From assembly GCF_900101595.1 (NCBI RefSeq), contig NZ_FMYY01000004.1:1-64000 (forward strand): 64,000 nt of DNA, in the 5' to 3' direction. Source of the DNA: Paenibacillus sp. cl123 (GTDB lineage Bacteria; Bacillota; Bacilli; Paenibacillales; NBRC-103111). Below are positions 26,375 through 35,063 of the stretch, in pieces. The notes beneath the pieces are model-generated. The model saw nothing but the letters and a program-made list of their open reading frames with translations. It was not told where the DNA came from and searched no databases. Positions within the stretch are counted from its first letter, which is position 1. Each line of letters begins with the position of its first letter. Both the position numbers and the translations under genes were made by a program.

Positions 26375-27185
26375 TGTCATCAAATATTTCCAGTACGTAC
26401 CGGTGGAGGATACCAAGATCGTCGAACACCCGCCTCCGCCTGTTCTTCATGAAGAAAGTCAGGAGCCTGAAGGGCTGACCGCCGAGCAGCAGCAGGAAAT
26501 CGATGAGCTGCATCTGGCCAAGGAGCAGATCATTCAGGACGCTCAGGCATTCGCCGAGGAGCAGGTGCGGGCCGCGATGGAAGAAGCGGCAGCGCTCAAG
26601 GAGCATGCGCAGCAAGAGATTGACGGCTGGTGGCAAGAACGGCGCCAGCATGATCAGTCCGCGTTTGCCGAGGCCAAGGACCAGGGTTTTCGCCAAGGCT
26701 ACGAAGAAGGCCGCGCTCATGCGGAAGCCGAGCTGCGCGAGCGTTACGACCAGATGCTTCAGGAGGCTTCGCAGATTTTGCAGCAGTCGTACCTGATGAA
26801 GCACGATATCATCCAAGAAGCGGAGCCTTTTCTTATCGAGATGAGCTGTTCCATCGCGGAGAAGATTATTGCCCGGCAGCTGACGCTGGAACCGGAGTGG
26901 GTCAAGGATCTTATCCGCAAGGTGCTTGCCAGACGCAGAGAGCAGGGATTGATCGCATTATGCGTTGCGCCGTCCCAGTTCGCTTATATACAAGACGCAC
27001 GGGAAGAGCTTTTGTTGCACATCGATTCTCAAGCCGAGCTGCAAATTATTCCAGACGGCTCCGTTCAGGATCTGGGCTGTGTGATCCGATCTTCCTTCGG
27101 CAGCATAGACGCGCGTATCGATACGCAGCTGAATGAAATCAAGCAGGCTCTTCAACAGCTGGCCAGCCGCGACGGGGAGGAATGA
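26367..27185 (+). CDS. fliH: Flagellar assembly protein FliH
   Basis: A 272-residue regulator of the export ATPase FliI. A proline-rich N-terminus is followed by a long Glu/Gln-rich coiled coil (about 30-140) with a GxxxG-like element (GFRQGYEEGRAHAEAE), and by a C-terminal domain like V-type ATPase subunit E. The TTG at 26367 is preferred over an ATG at 26358 because GGAGG at 26351 is too close to the ATG. It overlaps the end of fliG. Confidence 0.88.
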   Translation: MSNVIKYFQYVPVEDTKIVEHPPPPVLHEESQEPEGLTAEQQQEIDELHLAKEQIIQDAQAFAEEQVRAAMEEAAALKEHAQQEIDGWWQERRQHDQSAFAEAKDQGFRQGYEEGRAHAEAELRERYDQMLQEASQILQQSYLMKHDIIQEAEPFLIEMSCSIAEKIIARQLTLEPEWVKDLIRKVLARRREQGLIALCVAPSQFAYIQDAREELLLHIDSQAELQIIPDGSVQDLGCVIRSSFGSIDARIDTQLNEIKQALQQLASRDGEE

Positions 27186-27189
27186 TCCG

Positions 27190-28509
27190 GTGCACATACC
27201 ATCCGCACAAAAATATATCGAGCATCTCAGACAGATGGACCCGATTCGCGTCAACGGGAAGGTGACCCAGGTCATCGGGCTTACGGTGGAGTCGGAAGGG
27301 CCCGACGCCAGCGTCGGCGATGTGTGCTATATTTATCCGTTCAAGTCGAACAAGCCTTTGAAGGCGGAGGTCGTCGGTTTTAAAAACAACAAGGTCATCC
27401 TGATGCCCTTGGGCGAGCTTCATGCGATCGGTCCGGGCTGCGACGTCGTCGGAACCGGCAAGCCGCTGACGGTCCAGGTCGGCCATGAGCTGCTCGGTAA
27501 AGTGCTGGATGGCCTTGGGCAGCCGCTGGACGGAACGTTCCTGCCCTCGAGAATGACGCATTATTCGACACATAATGCTCCGAGCAATCCGTTGAAGCGC
27601 CCGAGAGTGCTAGAGCCGATCAGCGTAGGAGTCCGGTGCATCGACGGCCTCTTGACCATTGGCCGCGGCCAGCGGGTCGGTATATTCGCCGGCTCCGGGG
27701 TCGGGAAAAGCACGCTGATGGGGATGATCGCGCGAAATACGGAAGCCGATGTCAACGTCATCGCGTTGATCGGAGAACGGGGCCGCGAGGTGCTGGACTT
27801 CATCGAACGAGATCTAGGCCCTGAAGGACTGGCGCGCTCGGTCGTCATCGTAGCGACTTCCGACCAGCCTGCGCTTATCCGGATCAAAGGGGCGCTGATC
27901 GCCACAAGCATTGCGGAGTATTTCAGGGACCGCGGCCTGAATGTCATGCTGATGATGGACTCGGTCACGCGTTATGCGATGGCTCAGCGGGAAGTCGGCC
28001 TTGCCGTCGGCGAGCCTCCGGCCACGCGAGGGTATACCCCATCCGTGTTCGCAACGCTTCCGAAGCTGCTGGAAAGATCCGGCACCGGGCCGAAAGGCTC
28101 GATCACGGCGTTTTATACGGTGCTCGTTGACGGAGACGACATGAATGAGCCGATCGCCGACGCCGTCCGCGGTATTTTGGACGGGCACATCGTCCTGAAC
28201 CGGAACATCGCCAACCGGGGTCATTATCCGGCAATCGACGTTCTTGCGAGCGTAAGCCGCGTGATGAAGGAAATCGTACCGCAGCAGCAGCAGCTTGCCG
28301 CCGAAAATTTGAAAAGACTGATGTCTATTTACAAAGATTCGGAGGACTTAATCAATATCGGGGCGTATCAGCGCGGCTCCAACCCGGAGATCGACCATGC
28401 GATGGACTCGATTCAGTCGATCAATGATTATACCAAGCAGCGTGTTCATGACAAATTGACCTATGCGGAAGCGACGGAGCAGTTAATCCAACAATTCTAT
28501 AGGGGCTGA
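27190..28509 (+). CDS. fliI: Flagellum-specific export ATPase FliI
   Basis: A 439-residue hexameric ATPase of the F1-beta type that energises and orders flagellar protein export. Walker A GSGVGKST is near residue 168, Walker B is LMMDSVTR, and the family motif YQRGSNPEIDHAM lies near the C-terminus. GTG at 27190 follows GGGGAGGAA; a longer frame upstream overlaps fliH and is not used. Confidence 0.97.
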   Translation: MHIPSAQKYIEHLRQMDPIRVNGKVTQVIGLTVESEGPDASVGDVCYIYPFKSNKPLKAEVVGFKNNKVILMPLGELHAIGPGCDVVGTGKPLTVQVGHELLGKVLDGLGQPLDGTFLPSRMTHYSTHNAPSNPLKRPRVLEPISVGVRCIDGLLTIGRGQRVGIFAGSGVGKSTLMGMIARNTEADVNVIALIGERGREVLDFIERDLGPEGLARSVVIVATSDQPALIRIKGALIATSIAEYFRDRGLNVMLMMDSVTRYAMAQREVGLAVGEPPATRGYTPSVFATLPKLLERSGTGPKGSITAFYTVLVDGDDMNEPIADAVRGILDGHIVLNRNIANRGHYPAIDVLASVSRVMKEIVPQQQQLAAENLKRLMSIYKDSEDLINIGAYQRGSNPEIDHAMDSIQSINDYTKQRVHDKLTYAEATEQLIQQFYRG

Positions 28510-28517
28510 GATGACCT

Positions 28518-28958
28518 ATGCGGTTTCGCTACGCTTTTCAGAAGATCGTAGATCTGAAGGAAAATGAGAAAACGCAAGCCGAATGGATTCTATCGGAAGC
28601 AATCGGCGTTATGCGCCGGGAAGAGACCACGCTATCCGAGCTGCAGCAATCCAAGTACGAGATGCAGGAGGAGCTGCATAAGGTTTCCGTCCATCGTACG
28701 ACAGTATCCAACCTGATGATGCTGCAGGGCTATGTCGATCATATTGAAGGCCGTATTCAGTCCAAACAGCGCGATCTGCAATATGCGAAGACCGTAGTGC
28801 AGAGCCGCCAGGAGGATCTGAACGGCAAGGTGCTGCAGGAGAAGGTGTGGAACAAAGCAAAGGAAAAGGCGTATCAGCGCTTCGCGTCGGACCTGCTCAA
28901 GAAGGAACAGGATCAGCTCGATGAGATGGCGACGAATCGCTATGTAAGGCCAGTGTAA
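28518..28958 (+). CDS. fliJ: Flagellar export chaperone FliJ
   Basis: A 146-residue, almost entirely helical coiled-coil protein of the FliJ family, the stalk-like partner of FliI. It starts with MRFRYAFQKIVDLKENEK, the typical FliJ opening. It is 8 bases after fliI. Confidence 0.9.
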   Translation: MRFRYAFQKIVDLKENEKTQAEWILSEAIGVMRREETTLSELQQSKYEMQEELHKVSVHRTTVSNLMMLQGYVDHIEGRIQSKQRDLQYAKTVVQSRQEDLNGKVLQEKVWNKAKEKAYQRFASDLLKKEQDQLDEMATNRYVRPV

Positions 28959-28983
28959 TAAGTAGGGAAAAGGAGGTGGGGGA

Positions 28984-29907
28984 ATGGCAAAGTCAGATTC
29001 GGAGCAATCGGCTTCCTATGGGGCCATGGAGCGTTTTCTGATCTGGTTCCTCATCCCGTTCGTTTTTACGGCCGTTCTGCTCGGCGTGCTTCTGACAATA
29101 TTCGATTACGACATTATGAACAGCGCGCTCAAGACGGCCAACAAGATTCCGATCGTCGGCCGCATGATTCCGGTTCCTCAAAGCGAAACTCCCGCAGCTT
29201 CGTCCGGCGACAATCAAGTTAAGCAGGAAGAAGCCGCCCCGACTCCGGAGGAGAAGGCCCAGGAGATCGCCCGCGAGGCCGCATCGAAGGATGCCGAGCT
29301 GCAGAAAGCGGAGGCCGCTATCCAGCAGCGGGACCAGACGATCAAGGATTTGCAGCTGAAAAACAGCGAGCTTGAGGAGCAGATGAAATCCAAGGCGCAG
29401 TCGGATGAAGAATATACGGCACAGATTCAGCAGCTGGCGGCAATGTATGCCAAGATGACGCCAAGCAAGTCGGCGCCAATTCTGGAGAATCTTACACTTA
29501 GCGAGCAGGTGCTCGTGCTCAGCATGATGAAGACGGATGAACGGGTGAAGGTTCTGGAGAAGATGGACCCGAAGAAGGCTGCGGAGGCTTCAATCCTGTT
29601 GAAGGACCAAAAACAGGCCCGCGATATGCAGATCGCTGCTTTGCAGGAACGTCTGAAGCAAGCAACGGTGCCGGCTGCCGCAGCGGCGACCGACCAGCTG
29701 AGTAAGGATGACCTGGGCTCAACATTCGCCAATATGACGCCGAAGAGTGCGGCTACCGTCCTGCTGGAGCTTCAGAATACGAACCCCGAGAAGGTCATAT
29801 CGATTTTGAAGTCGGTGGACAACGCGGGCCGTTCCAAGATTTTATCAGCGATCTCCGATGCATCCAAAGAAACGGCTGCGCTGATCTCGGCCAGACTCGT
29901 TCAATAG
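28984..29907 (+). CDS. ylxF: MotE-like/YlxF protein with MgtE N-terminal domain
   Basis: A 307-residue protein with one membrane segment (about residues 13-36), a Pro/Glu-rich linker, a coiled coil (about 85-150) and two copies of an MgtE-N-like helical motif (AMYAKMTPSKSAPILENL and TFANMTPKSAATVLLEL). This is the arrangement of B. subtilis YlxF and of MotE, which chaperones stator or flagellar components in other bacteria. The exact role in Firmicutes is not settled. It sits between fliJ and fliK, the standard place. Confidence 0.8.
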   Translation: MAKSDSEQSASYGAMERFLIWFLIPFVFTAVLLGVLLTIFDYDIMNSALKTANKIPIVGRMIPVPQSETPAASSGDNQVKQEEAAPTPEEKAQEIAREAASKDAELQKAEAAIQQRDQTIKDLQLKNSELEEQMKSKAQSDEEYTAQIQQLAAMYAKMTPSKSAPILENLTLSEQVLVLSMMKTDERVKVLEKMDPKKAAEASILLKDQKQARDMQIAALQERLKQATVPAAAAATDQLSKDDLGSTFANMTPKSAATVLLELQNTNPEKVISILKSVDNAGRSKILSAISDASKETAALISARLVQ

Positions 29908-29952
29908 CCGGGAAGACGGAGCGATCCATGCTTGAAGGGAGGTGAAAATACA

Positions 29953-31425
29953 ATGGAAATTCAAGCGACACCATTAGCAGTCGCCTCAACGGGCAGTACT
30001 TCTACAGGAACTGCTTCAGGATCAGCCAGCCCAGGCGCTTTTACTGCGGCTCTCTCGGGGGTCCTAGCGGTCGACGGCCAGGCGGCCGGCGGCGGCAAAG
30101 CTGCCGGAAACGGACTGTCAGCATTAATCCAATGGCTGTCCCCGCTGCTGGCGCAAGCCGGCATGACCGAGGAGCAGGTGGCAGGGATCCAAGCTGAGCA
30201 GCTGGACGGACTGATCGCGTTACTGGAACAAGCGGATGCGGCGGGCCAAAGCGATGTTTTACTTGAGCAGCCGGAGCTTCAATCCTGGCTTCAGGAACTT
30301 CAGGCGCTGCTCCTTCAGCTTACGGCAGGGCAAGCGGGGTCTGAGGGAGGAGAGACAAGCTCGCCGGATCAACGGCCAGCTTCGATTGAGGATGAAGAGC
30401 CGGATGATTCGCTGGCGCTGAACCCTTTATTGTTCGTACCTTTACAGCCAGCTGTTTCCACTGCTGAAGGAGAGGCTGCCGACGGGCCAGCCAAAAAAGT
30501 CGGTGCTATCAATGTGCAGGAAGCGCTGAATATGCTGAAACAGTTGAAGGACTTGGTTGCCGCAGGCTCGAAGGACCCGGCCGTTCAGCATGTAAGCAAG
30601 GAGCTCTCCGCCGTACTGCAGCATGCAGCAGCTCAGCTGGGAGAAGCAAGTGCCGCGAAAAAGGAGCAAACGCAAGCGCCTCAACAGTTGCTCATGACGA
30701 AAGCCGGCAGCGACGCCGGAAAGACGGCTGCTGACGCTCCGCTCCTACATACGGCTCCTCACGCGATGCATAAGCTGGAAGCCATCGCTTTGAAGCATCA
30801 AGCGCTGCAGATGACGATCGATACGTCGGTTAAGGATGAAGGGCCGCTCTTCGAGCCTCTTGCAGGCGATAGGAACGACGGAGAAGGCCAGGTACCGATG
30901 ACCGTAAACGACTGGATGAAGCAGAATGCTTCCGGGCAGCAGGCTGCCAGAGCTGCCGTGCTGCAAATGCCCGCATCCACATTTAGCGACGAGATGACAA
31001 AGTTCGTGGTAAGCTCGTTTGTACTCGGCAAGACCGAAGGCGGAATGACCGAAGCGCGGATATCGTTATACCCGCAGCATTTGGGTCATGTGGAGGTCAA
31101 GCTTACGCTGCATAACGGACAGCTGATCGCTCAGTTTATGGCCGATAGTCTGACCGGCAAGGAGATGCTGGAAAGCCAGCTGTCGCAGCTTCGCACATCG
31201 CTGCAGGCTCAGGGCATCCAGGTCGACAAGCTCGAGGTCACTCAGAGCCAAAGCTATCAATCCGGCATGTTCCAGGAAGGCCGCCAGCAGCAGTCGCAAT
31301 CCTCCAAGCAGCAGAAGTCCGGCGGCAAAGAACTGTCGGCTGACGATGTGAAGGCTGAGGAAGAAGCGCTCGCCAGCCGTTTGCGGCAAGCGGGCAATGA
31401 CGGCTCAATCGACTATACTGTCTAA
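29953..31425 (+). CDS. fliK: Flagellar hook-length control protein FliK
   Basis: A 490-residue secreted ruler that measures the hook and switches the export gate to filament substrates through FlhB. The long, low-complexity Ala/Gln-rich N-terminal part is variable; the C-terminal domain is conserved (EARISLYPQHLGHVEVKLTL to LRTSLQAQGIQVDKLEV). The tail is Gln/Ser-rich. The ATG at 29953 follows GGGAGGTGAAA. A second FliK-like protein lies at 7099, outside this operon. Confidence 0.93.
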   Translation: MEIQATPLAVASTGSTSTGTASGSASPGAFTAALSGVLAVDGQAAGGGKAAGNGLSALIQWLSPLLAQAGMTEEQVAGIQAEQLDGLIALLEQADAAGQSDVLLEQPELQSWLQELQALLLQLTAGQAGSEGGETSSPDQRPASIEDEEPDDSLALNPLLFVPLQPAVSTAEGEAADGPAKKVGAINVQEALNMLKQLKDLVAAGSKDPAVQHVSKELSAVLQHAAAQLGEASAAKKEQTQAPQQLLMTKAGSDAGKTAADAPLLHTAPHAMHKLEAIALKHQALQMTIDTSVKDEGPLFEPLAGDRNDGEGQVPMTVNDWMKQNASGQQAARAAVLQMPASTFSDEMTKFVVSSFVLGKTEGGMTEARISLYPQHLGHVEVKLTLHNGQLIAQFMADSLTGKEMLESQLSQLRTSLQAQGIQVDKLEVTQSQSYQSGMFQEGRQQQSQSSKQQKSGGKELSADDVKAEEEALASRLRQAGNDGSIDYTV

Positions 31426-31465
31426 TTGAGCTCGCAGCTAAGCGAAGGGCAGGAGGTGAAATCAC

Positions 31466-31933
31466 GTGGCAGATTCCAATATCAGCACGAAAAACATATG
31501 GCCTTATTATTCGAAATCGAATGTAGAAAATGCGGCGGCAAACAAAAATGCCAATAACCTGGGCAAGGATCAGTTTTTGAAAATTTTGATCACCCAGCTT
31601 AAGCATCAGGATCCGACGCAGCCGCTGCAGGACAAGGAATTTATCGCACAGATGGCCCAGTTCACCTCCGTTGAGCAGCTGACGAATATGGCCGGAGAGA
31701 TGAAGCTGCTTCGTCAATCATTAGGATTTGCTTCCGGATTGATCGGCAAGGAGATCAACTGGACTTATGAGGATAAAGACGGCACCTCACATACGAGGAC
31801 GGGCGTAGTCGAATCGATTACCGTTAAGCAGGGCGAGCAGTTTGCGAAAGTAAACGGCGAGGATATTGCGCTGGAAAACATCTCGCAAATTAAGAATCCC
31901 GGCAGCGGCGGCGGGGAGGCTTCCTCTTCATGA
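31466..31933 (+). CDS. flgD: Flagellar hook assembly scaffolding protein FlgD
   Basis: A 155-residue hook cap protein of the short Firmicute type, lacking the extra Ig-like domains of enterobacterial FlgD. The family core is KDQFLKILITQLKHQDPTQPL and FIAQMAQFTSVEQLTNM. It starts with GTG after AGGAGGTGAAA and overlaps the next gene by 4 bases. Confidence 0.93.
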   Translation: MADSNISTKNIWPYYSKSNVENAAANKNANNLGKDQFLKILITQLKHQDPTQPLQDKEFIAQMAQFTSVEQLTNMAGEMKLLRQSLGFASGLIGKEINWTYEDKDGTSHTRTGVVESITVKQGEQFAKVNGEDIALENISQIKNPGSGGGEASSS

Positions 31934-32304
31934 GCGAACGAATAACGGCAGGGAGCTTGTATCAGGCAACGTTAACGCCCGCTCGTCCTAAGAGCGCCCC
32001 GGAGCACCCGGCTCGCGTTTCTTCCTTTGACTCGCTCCTGCAGAAGCAGATGGTGAAGTTCAGTCATCACGCCGAGGAGAGGCTCCGCCAGCGGGGAATT
32101 GAATTCAAGCCCGAGCAGCTGGCCAAAATCAATACCGCTATCGACAAGGCGGCGACAAAAGGCGCGAAGGATTCGTTGATGTTGATCAACGATACGGCAT
32201 TAATCGTTAATATCAAAAACCGGACGATCGTCACGGCGATGGACGGAGCGTCCATGAAGGATAATGTATTCACCCAGATTGACAGCGCCATGATCATTTC
32301 ATAA
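31930..32304 (+). CDS. Small flagellar operon protein (TIGR02530-type)
   Basis: A 124-residue soluble protein. The stretch FSHHAEERLRQRGIEFKPEQLAKINTAI and DTALIVNIKNRTIVTAM matches the flagellar-operon family found between flgD and flgE in many Clostridia and Paenibacilli. B. subtilis has no obvious equivalent at this place. The role is unknown; its position suggests hook assembly. It is translationally coupled to flgD by an ATGA overlap. Confidence 0.8.
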   Translation: MSERITAGSLYQATLTPARPKSAPEHPARVSSFDSLLQKQMVKFSHHAEERLRQRGIEFKPEQLAKINTAIDKAATKGAKDSLMLINDTALIVNIKNRTIVTAMDGASMKDNVFTQIDSAMIIS

Positions 32305-32415
32305 GGCTGGCCCGGTTTCCGGAAGCCTTAGGTTGCGGAACGACGGAAGCAACCGACCATTATACCAGTTTAGCGAGCGGCTGATGTTACTCAGCCCACT
32401 AGGAGGCAATATTCG
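32305..32415 (+). other. Structured gap before flgE
   Basis: A 111-base gap, unusually large for this operon. It contains GGTTGC/GCAACC (32332-32355) and a perfect hairpin, GGCTGA-TGTTAC-TCAGCC, at 32379-32396, directly before the flgE Shine-Dalgarno AGGAGGC. No T-run follows, so it is more likely an RNA-stability or translation element than a terminator. Confidence 0.45.
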
Positions 32416-33240
32416 ATGTTAAGGTCTCTGTATTCAGGCGTCTCCGGGATGAGAGGATTTCAAACGAAGCTGGACGTCATTGGCAACAATATCGCAAACG
32501 TGAATACGGTTGGATTTAAAGCCGGCCGGGTCATGTTTAAAGACATATTAAGCCAGACGGTATCCGGCGTATCGGCTCCGACCGACGAGAAGGGCGGAGT
32601 CAACTCCAAGCAGATCGGTTTGGGCGTGACGGTAGCGGCGATTGACACGCTGCACACGCCGGGCAGCGCGATGACGACAAACAAGCCGACAGACCTGAGG
32701 ATCGACGGCGACGGATTTTTCGCCGTGTCCCCCGCTCTGGACGGAGCGGATGGACCTTATTTAACGCGTGCCGGCAACTTCGAGCTGGATTCCTTGAACC
32801 GGCTTGTAAATGCGGACGGTATGTTTGTTCTGAATACGGAAGGCACCGGTGTGACGCTGGAGGCTGAAGTTACCGCCTTCTCCATCTCGCAAGCCGGTGA
32901 GATTATAACGGTTGGCGCAGACGGGACGGCTACCCCATCCGGGCAGTTTATTGCGGTAGCCAAAGTCATAAACCCGGCGGGCCTGGAGAAAATCGGAGGC
33001 AATCTGTACCGGATGACGCCGAACTCCAACCCGGAGGAACTGGATCTCGGAACGGCGCTTGCAGCCAACCCGGAGACGGGGACAGGTGCTGTCGTGTCCG
33101 GTCAGCTGGAGATGTCCAACGTTGACCTGACCTCAGAGTTTACCGAGATGATCATTGCGCAGCGGGGCTTCCAGTCGAACTCCCGGATCATCACGACCTC
33201 TGACGAGGTTCTGCAGGAAGTCGTTAATCTGAAGCGGTAA
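32416..33240 (+). CDS. flgE: Flagellar hook protein FlgE (FlgG-like, short type)
   Basis: A 274-residue hook/rod family protein. The N-terminus LRSLYSGVSGMRGFQTKLDVIGNNIANVNT and the C-terminus (VDLTSEFTEMIIAQRGFQSNSRIITTSDEVLQEVVNLKR) are classic. In B. subtilis the gene at this site, once called flgG, encodes the hook protein FlgE of similar size (264 residues). Because FlgE and FlgG are close, the name rests on position. Confidence 0.9.
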   Translation: MLRSLYSGVSGMRGFQTKLDVIGNNIANVNTVGFKAGRVMFKDILSQTVSGVSAPTDEKGGVNSKQIGLGVTVAAIDTLHTPGSAMTTNKPTDLRIDGDGFFAVSPALDGADGPYLTRAGNFELDSLNRLVNADGMFVLNTEGTGVTLEAEVTAFSISQAGEIITVGADGTATPSGQFIAVAKVINPAGLEKIGGNLYRMTPNSNPEELDLGTALAANPETGTGAVVSGQLEMSNVDLTSEFTEMIIAQRGFQSNSRIITTSDEVLQEVVNLKR

Positions 33241-33261
33241 TTAGGCTAAGCTGGCAACGAT

Positions 33262-33280
33262 GGGGGAGCCGGTCTCCCCC
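33262..33280 (+). other. Intercistronic hairpin between flgE and swrD
   Basis: GGGGGAG (33262-33268) pairs with CTCCCCC (33274-33280) around a 5-base loop. There is no T-run, so it may stabilise the upstream messenger end rather than terminate. Confidence 0.5.
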
Positions 33281-33305
33281 GATTATCCGAACCGGAGGAA
33301 AGCAT

Positions 33306-33527
33306 ATGGTCAAGCTGACCCGACTGAACGGCAAGCCGATTACCATCAATGCCATACTTATAGAAGCAATAGAAGAAACGCCGGATACGATGATATCGCT
33401 CATGAACGGCAAAAAAATAATGGTGCTCGAACCTGTGCCGGAAGTGGTCGAATTGGTACAGCGCTATATGCAGACCATTGGTCTCATCGGCGGTACGATG
33501 AAGAGCCTGAATTCGGAGGGGTCGTAA
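33306..33527 (+). CDS. swrD: SwrD/FlbD family flagellar protein
   Basis: A 73-residue protein of the FlbD/SwrD (YlzI) family. It has VKLTRLNGKPITINAILIEAIEETPDTMISL and a conserved VQRYM segment. B. subtilis SwrD increases flagellar motor power and swarming. It is directly upstream of fliL, 1 base away, as in B. subtilis. Confidence 0.9.
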   Translation: MVKLTRLNGKPITINAILIEAIEETPDTMISLMNGKKIMVLEPVPEVVELVQRYMQTIGLIGGTMKSLNSEGS

Positions 33528-33528
33528 G

Positions 33529-34020
33529 TTGTTTAAAAGTAAAATTTTTATCATGATCGTAGCTATACTGATCGCCATAACTTTAATTTTGACCGCCGCG
33601 TTTGTGCTGTGGAATTACATGGACAAATCGGGGGTAAGCGGCGCGGAGCAGGCACAAAATTCGGCCCGCGACGTCAAGGCCGGCAAGAAGCTGACGCCAG
33701 ACCAAGTGAAGGAATTTACAGTGGAAATGAAAGACGTGCTCACGAACCTTGCCTCTGCGGGCAACGGCACATCGAGCAAATTCGTCAAAGTGAGCTTTGC
33801 CTTTGAACTTGAAAATAAAAAGGGGAAGGAAGAGTTTGAAAAATTGCAAAGTCGTATGAAGGCTATTGTCATTGAAACGCTCGCCGATATGACGCCGGAT
33901 CAGGTGTCGGGGAAAAAGGGCTTTGACAATCTTACCTCATCCCTTATGAATAGAATGAATGAAGAGCTGCATGAAGGAAAGCTGCAGCAGATCTTGATTA
34001 CCGATATCGTGCTCCAATAG
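33529..34020 (+). CDS. fliL: Flagellar basal body-associated protein FliL
   Basis: A 163-residue protein with one N-terminal membrane segment (about residues 5-27) and an extracellular domain that supports the stator ring. FKSKIFIMIVAILIAITLILTA is the anchor; KFVKVSFAFELEN begins the conserved stomatin-like part. It starts with TTG after GGAGGGGT. Confidence 0.92.
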   Translation: MFKSKIFIMIVAILIAITLILTAAFVLWNYMDKSGVSGAEQAQNSARDVKAGKKLTPDQVKEFTVEMKDVLTNLASAGNGTSSKFVKVSFAFELENKKGKEEFEKLQSRMKAIVIETLADMTPDQVSGKKGFDNLTSSLMNRMNEELHEGKLQQILITDIVLQ

Positions 34021-34064
34021 CCGGGCCGCATATGAGGGAATCAGCGACAAGGGGGTGACGAGAC

Positions 34065-35063
34065 ATGGTGGATGTACTATCGCAGAATGAGATTGATGCC
34101 TTGCTTGCGGCGCTTTCATCCGGGGAAATGGATGCCGAGGAGCTTAAGAAGGAAGATACGCAGAAGAAGGTCCGGGCATACGACTTTAAGCGTGCTGTGC
34201 GGTTTTCTAAGGATCATATCCGAAGCTTGACACGCATTCACGAGAACTTTGCCCGTTTCCTGACTACCTATTTTTCTGCGCAATTAAGAACCTTCGTACA
34301 GATTAATGTGGTGCAAGTCGAGCAATTGCCTTATGATGAATTTATTCGTTCCATTCCCAAGATGACGATATTGAATATTTTCGAAGCAGAGCCGCTGGAA
34401 GGAAGAATGGTGCTCGAGGTACACCCGAACGTCGCCTTCGCGATGCTCGACCGGCTGCTTGGCGGCGCCGGCACTTCTCCGACCAAAATCAACGCCTTGA
34501 CGGAAATTGAAACGATCGTGATGGAACGCATTTTCAGCCGCGCCTTTGAAAGCCTGCAGGAAGCTTGGAAGACGGTTGTCGATCTGTCCCCCCGGTTGGA
34601 GGCGCTTGAAACCAATCCGCAGTTTATGCAGATTGTATCGCCGAATGAAACGATCGCTCTGATCTCGCTAAGCACGAAGATCGGCGACACGACCGGCATG
34701 ATCAACCTTTGTATCCCGCATGTTGTTATCGAGCCGATCATGCCAAGGCTGTCCGTCCATCACTGGTTTGTATCGCAGAAAAAAACGAGCGCCCCGGAAG
34801 AAGCCATGGCTCTGCAGAGCAGACTTCACAAAGCGAAGCTGCCGATCATTGCCGAGCTGGGTGCCTCTCAGATCTCCGTCAAAGAGTTCTTGAGTCTGAA
34901 TGCCGGCGATGTCATCGCCCTGAACCGATCCGTAGACGAGCCTCTGCATATCAGGATTGGCGAGAAATTGAAGTATTACGGGACACCGGGTACGACCCGA
35001 GGCAAGCTGGCGATACAAATCAGTGAAGTTGTTCAAGAAGGAGTAGAAGAGAATGACGAATAA
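34065..35063 (+). CDS. fliM: Flagellar motor switch protein FliM
   Basis: A 332-residue C-ring protein. The N-terminal LSQNEIDALLAAL peptide binds phosphorylated CheY; the middle CheC-like domain and C-terminal SpoA/FliN-like domain follow (VIALNRSVDEPLHIRIGEK). Good length for the family. It overlaps fliY by 11 bases. Confidence 0.97.
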   Translation: MVDVLSQNEIDALLAALSSGEMDAEELKKEDTQKKVRAYDFKRAVRFSKDHIRSLTRIHENFARFLTTYFSAQLRTFVQINVVQVEQLPYDEFIRSIPKMTILNIFEAEPLEGRMVLEVHPNVAFAMLDRLLGGAGTSPTKINALTEIETIVMERIFSRAFESLQEAWKTVVDLSPRLEALETNPQFMQIVSPNETIALISLSTKIGDTTGMINLCIPHVVIEPIMPRLSVHHWFVSQKKTSAPEEAMALQSRLHKAKLPIIAELGASQISVKEFLSLNAGDVIALNRSVDEPLHIRIGEKLKYYGTPGTTRGKLAIQISEVVQEGVEENDE

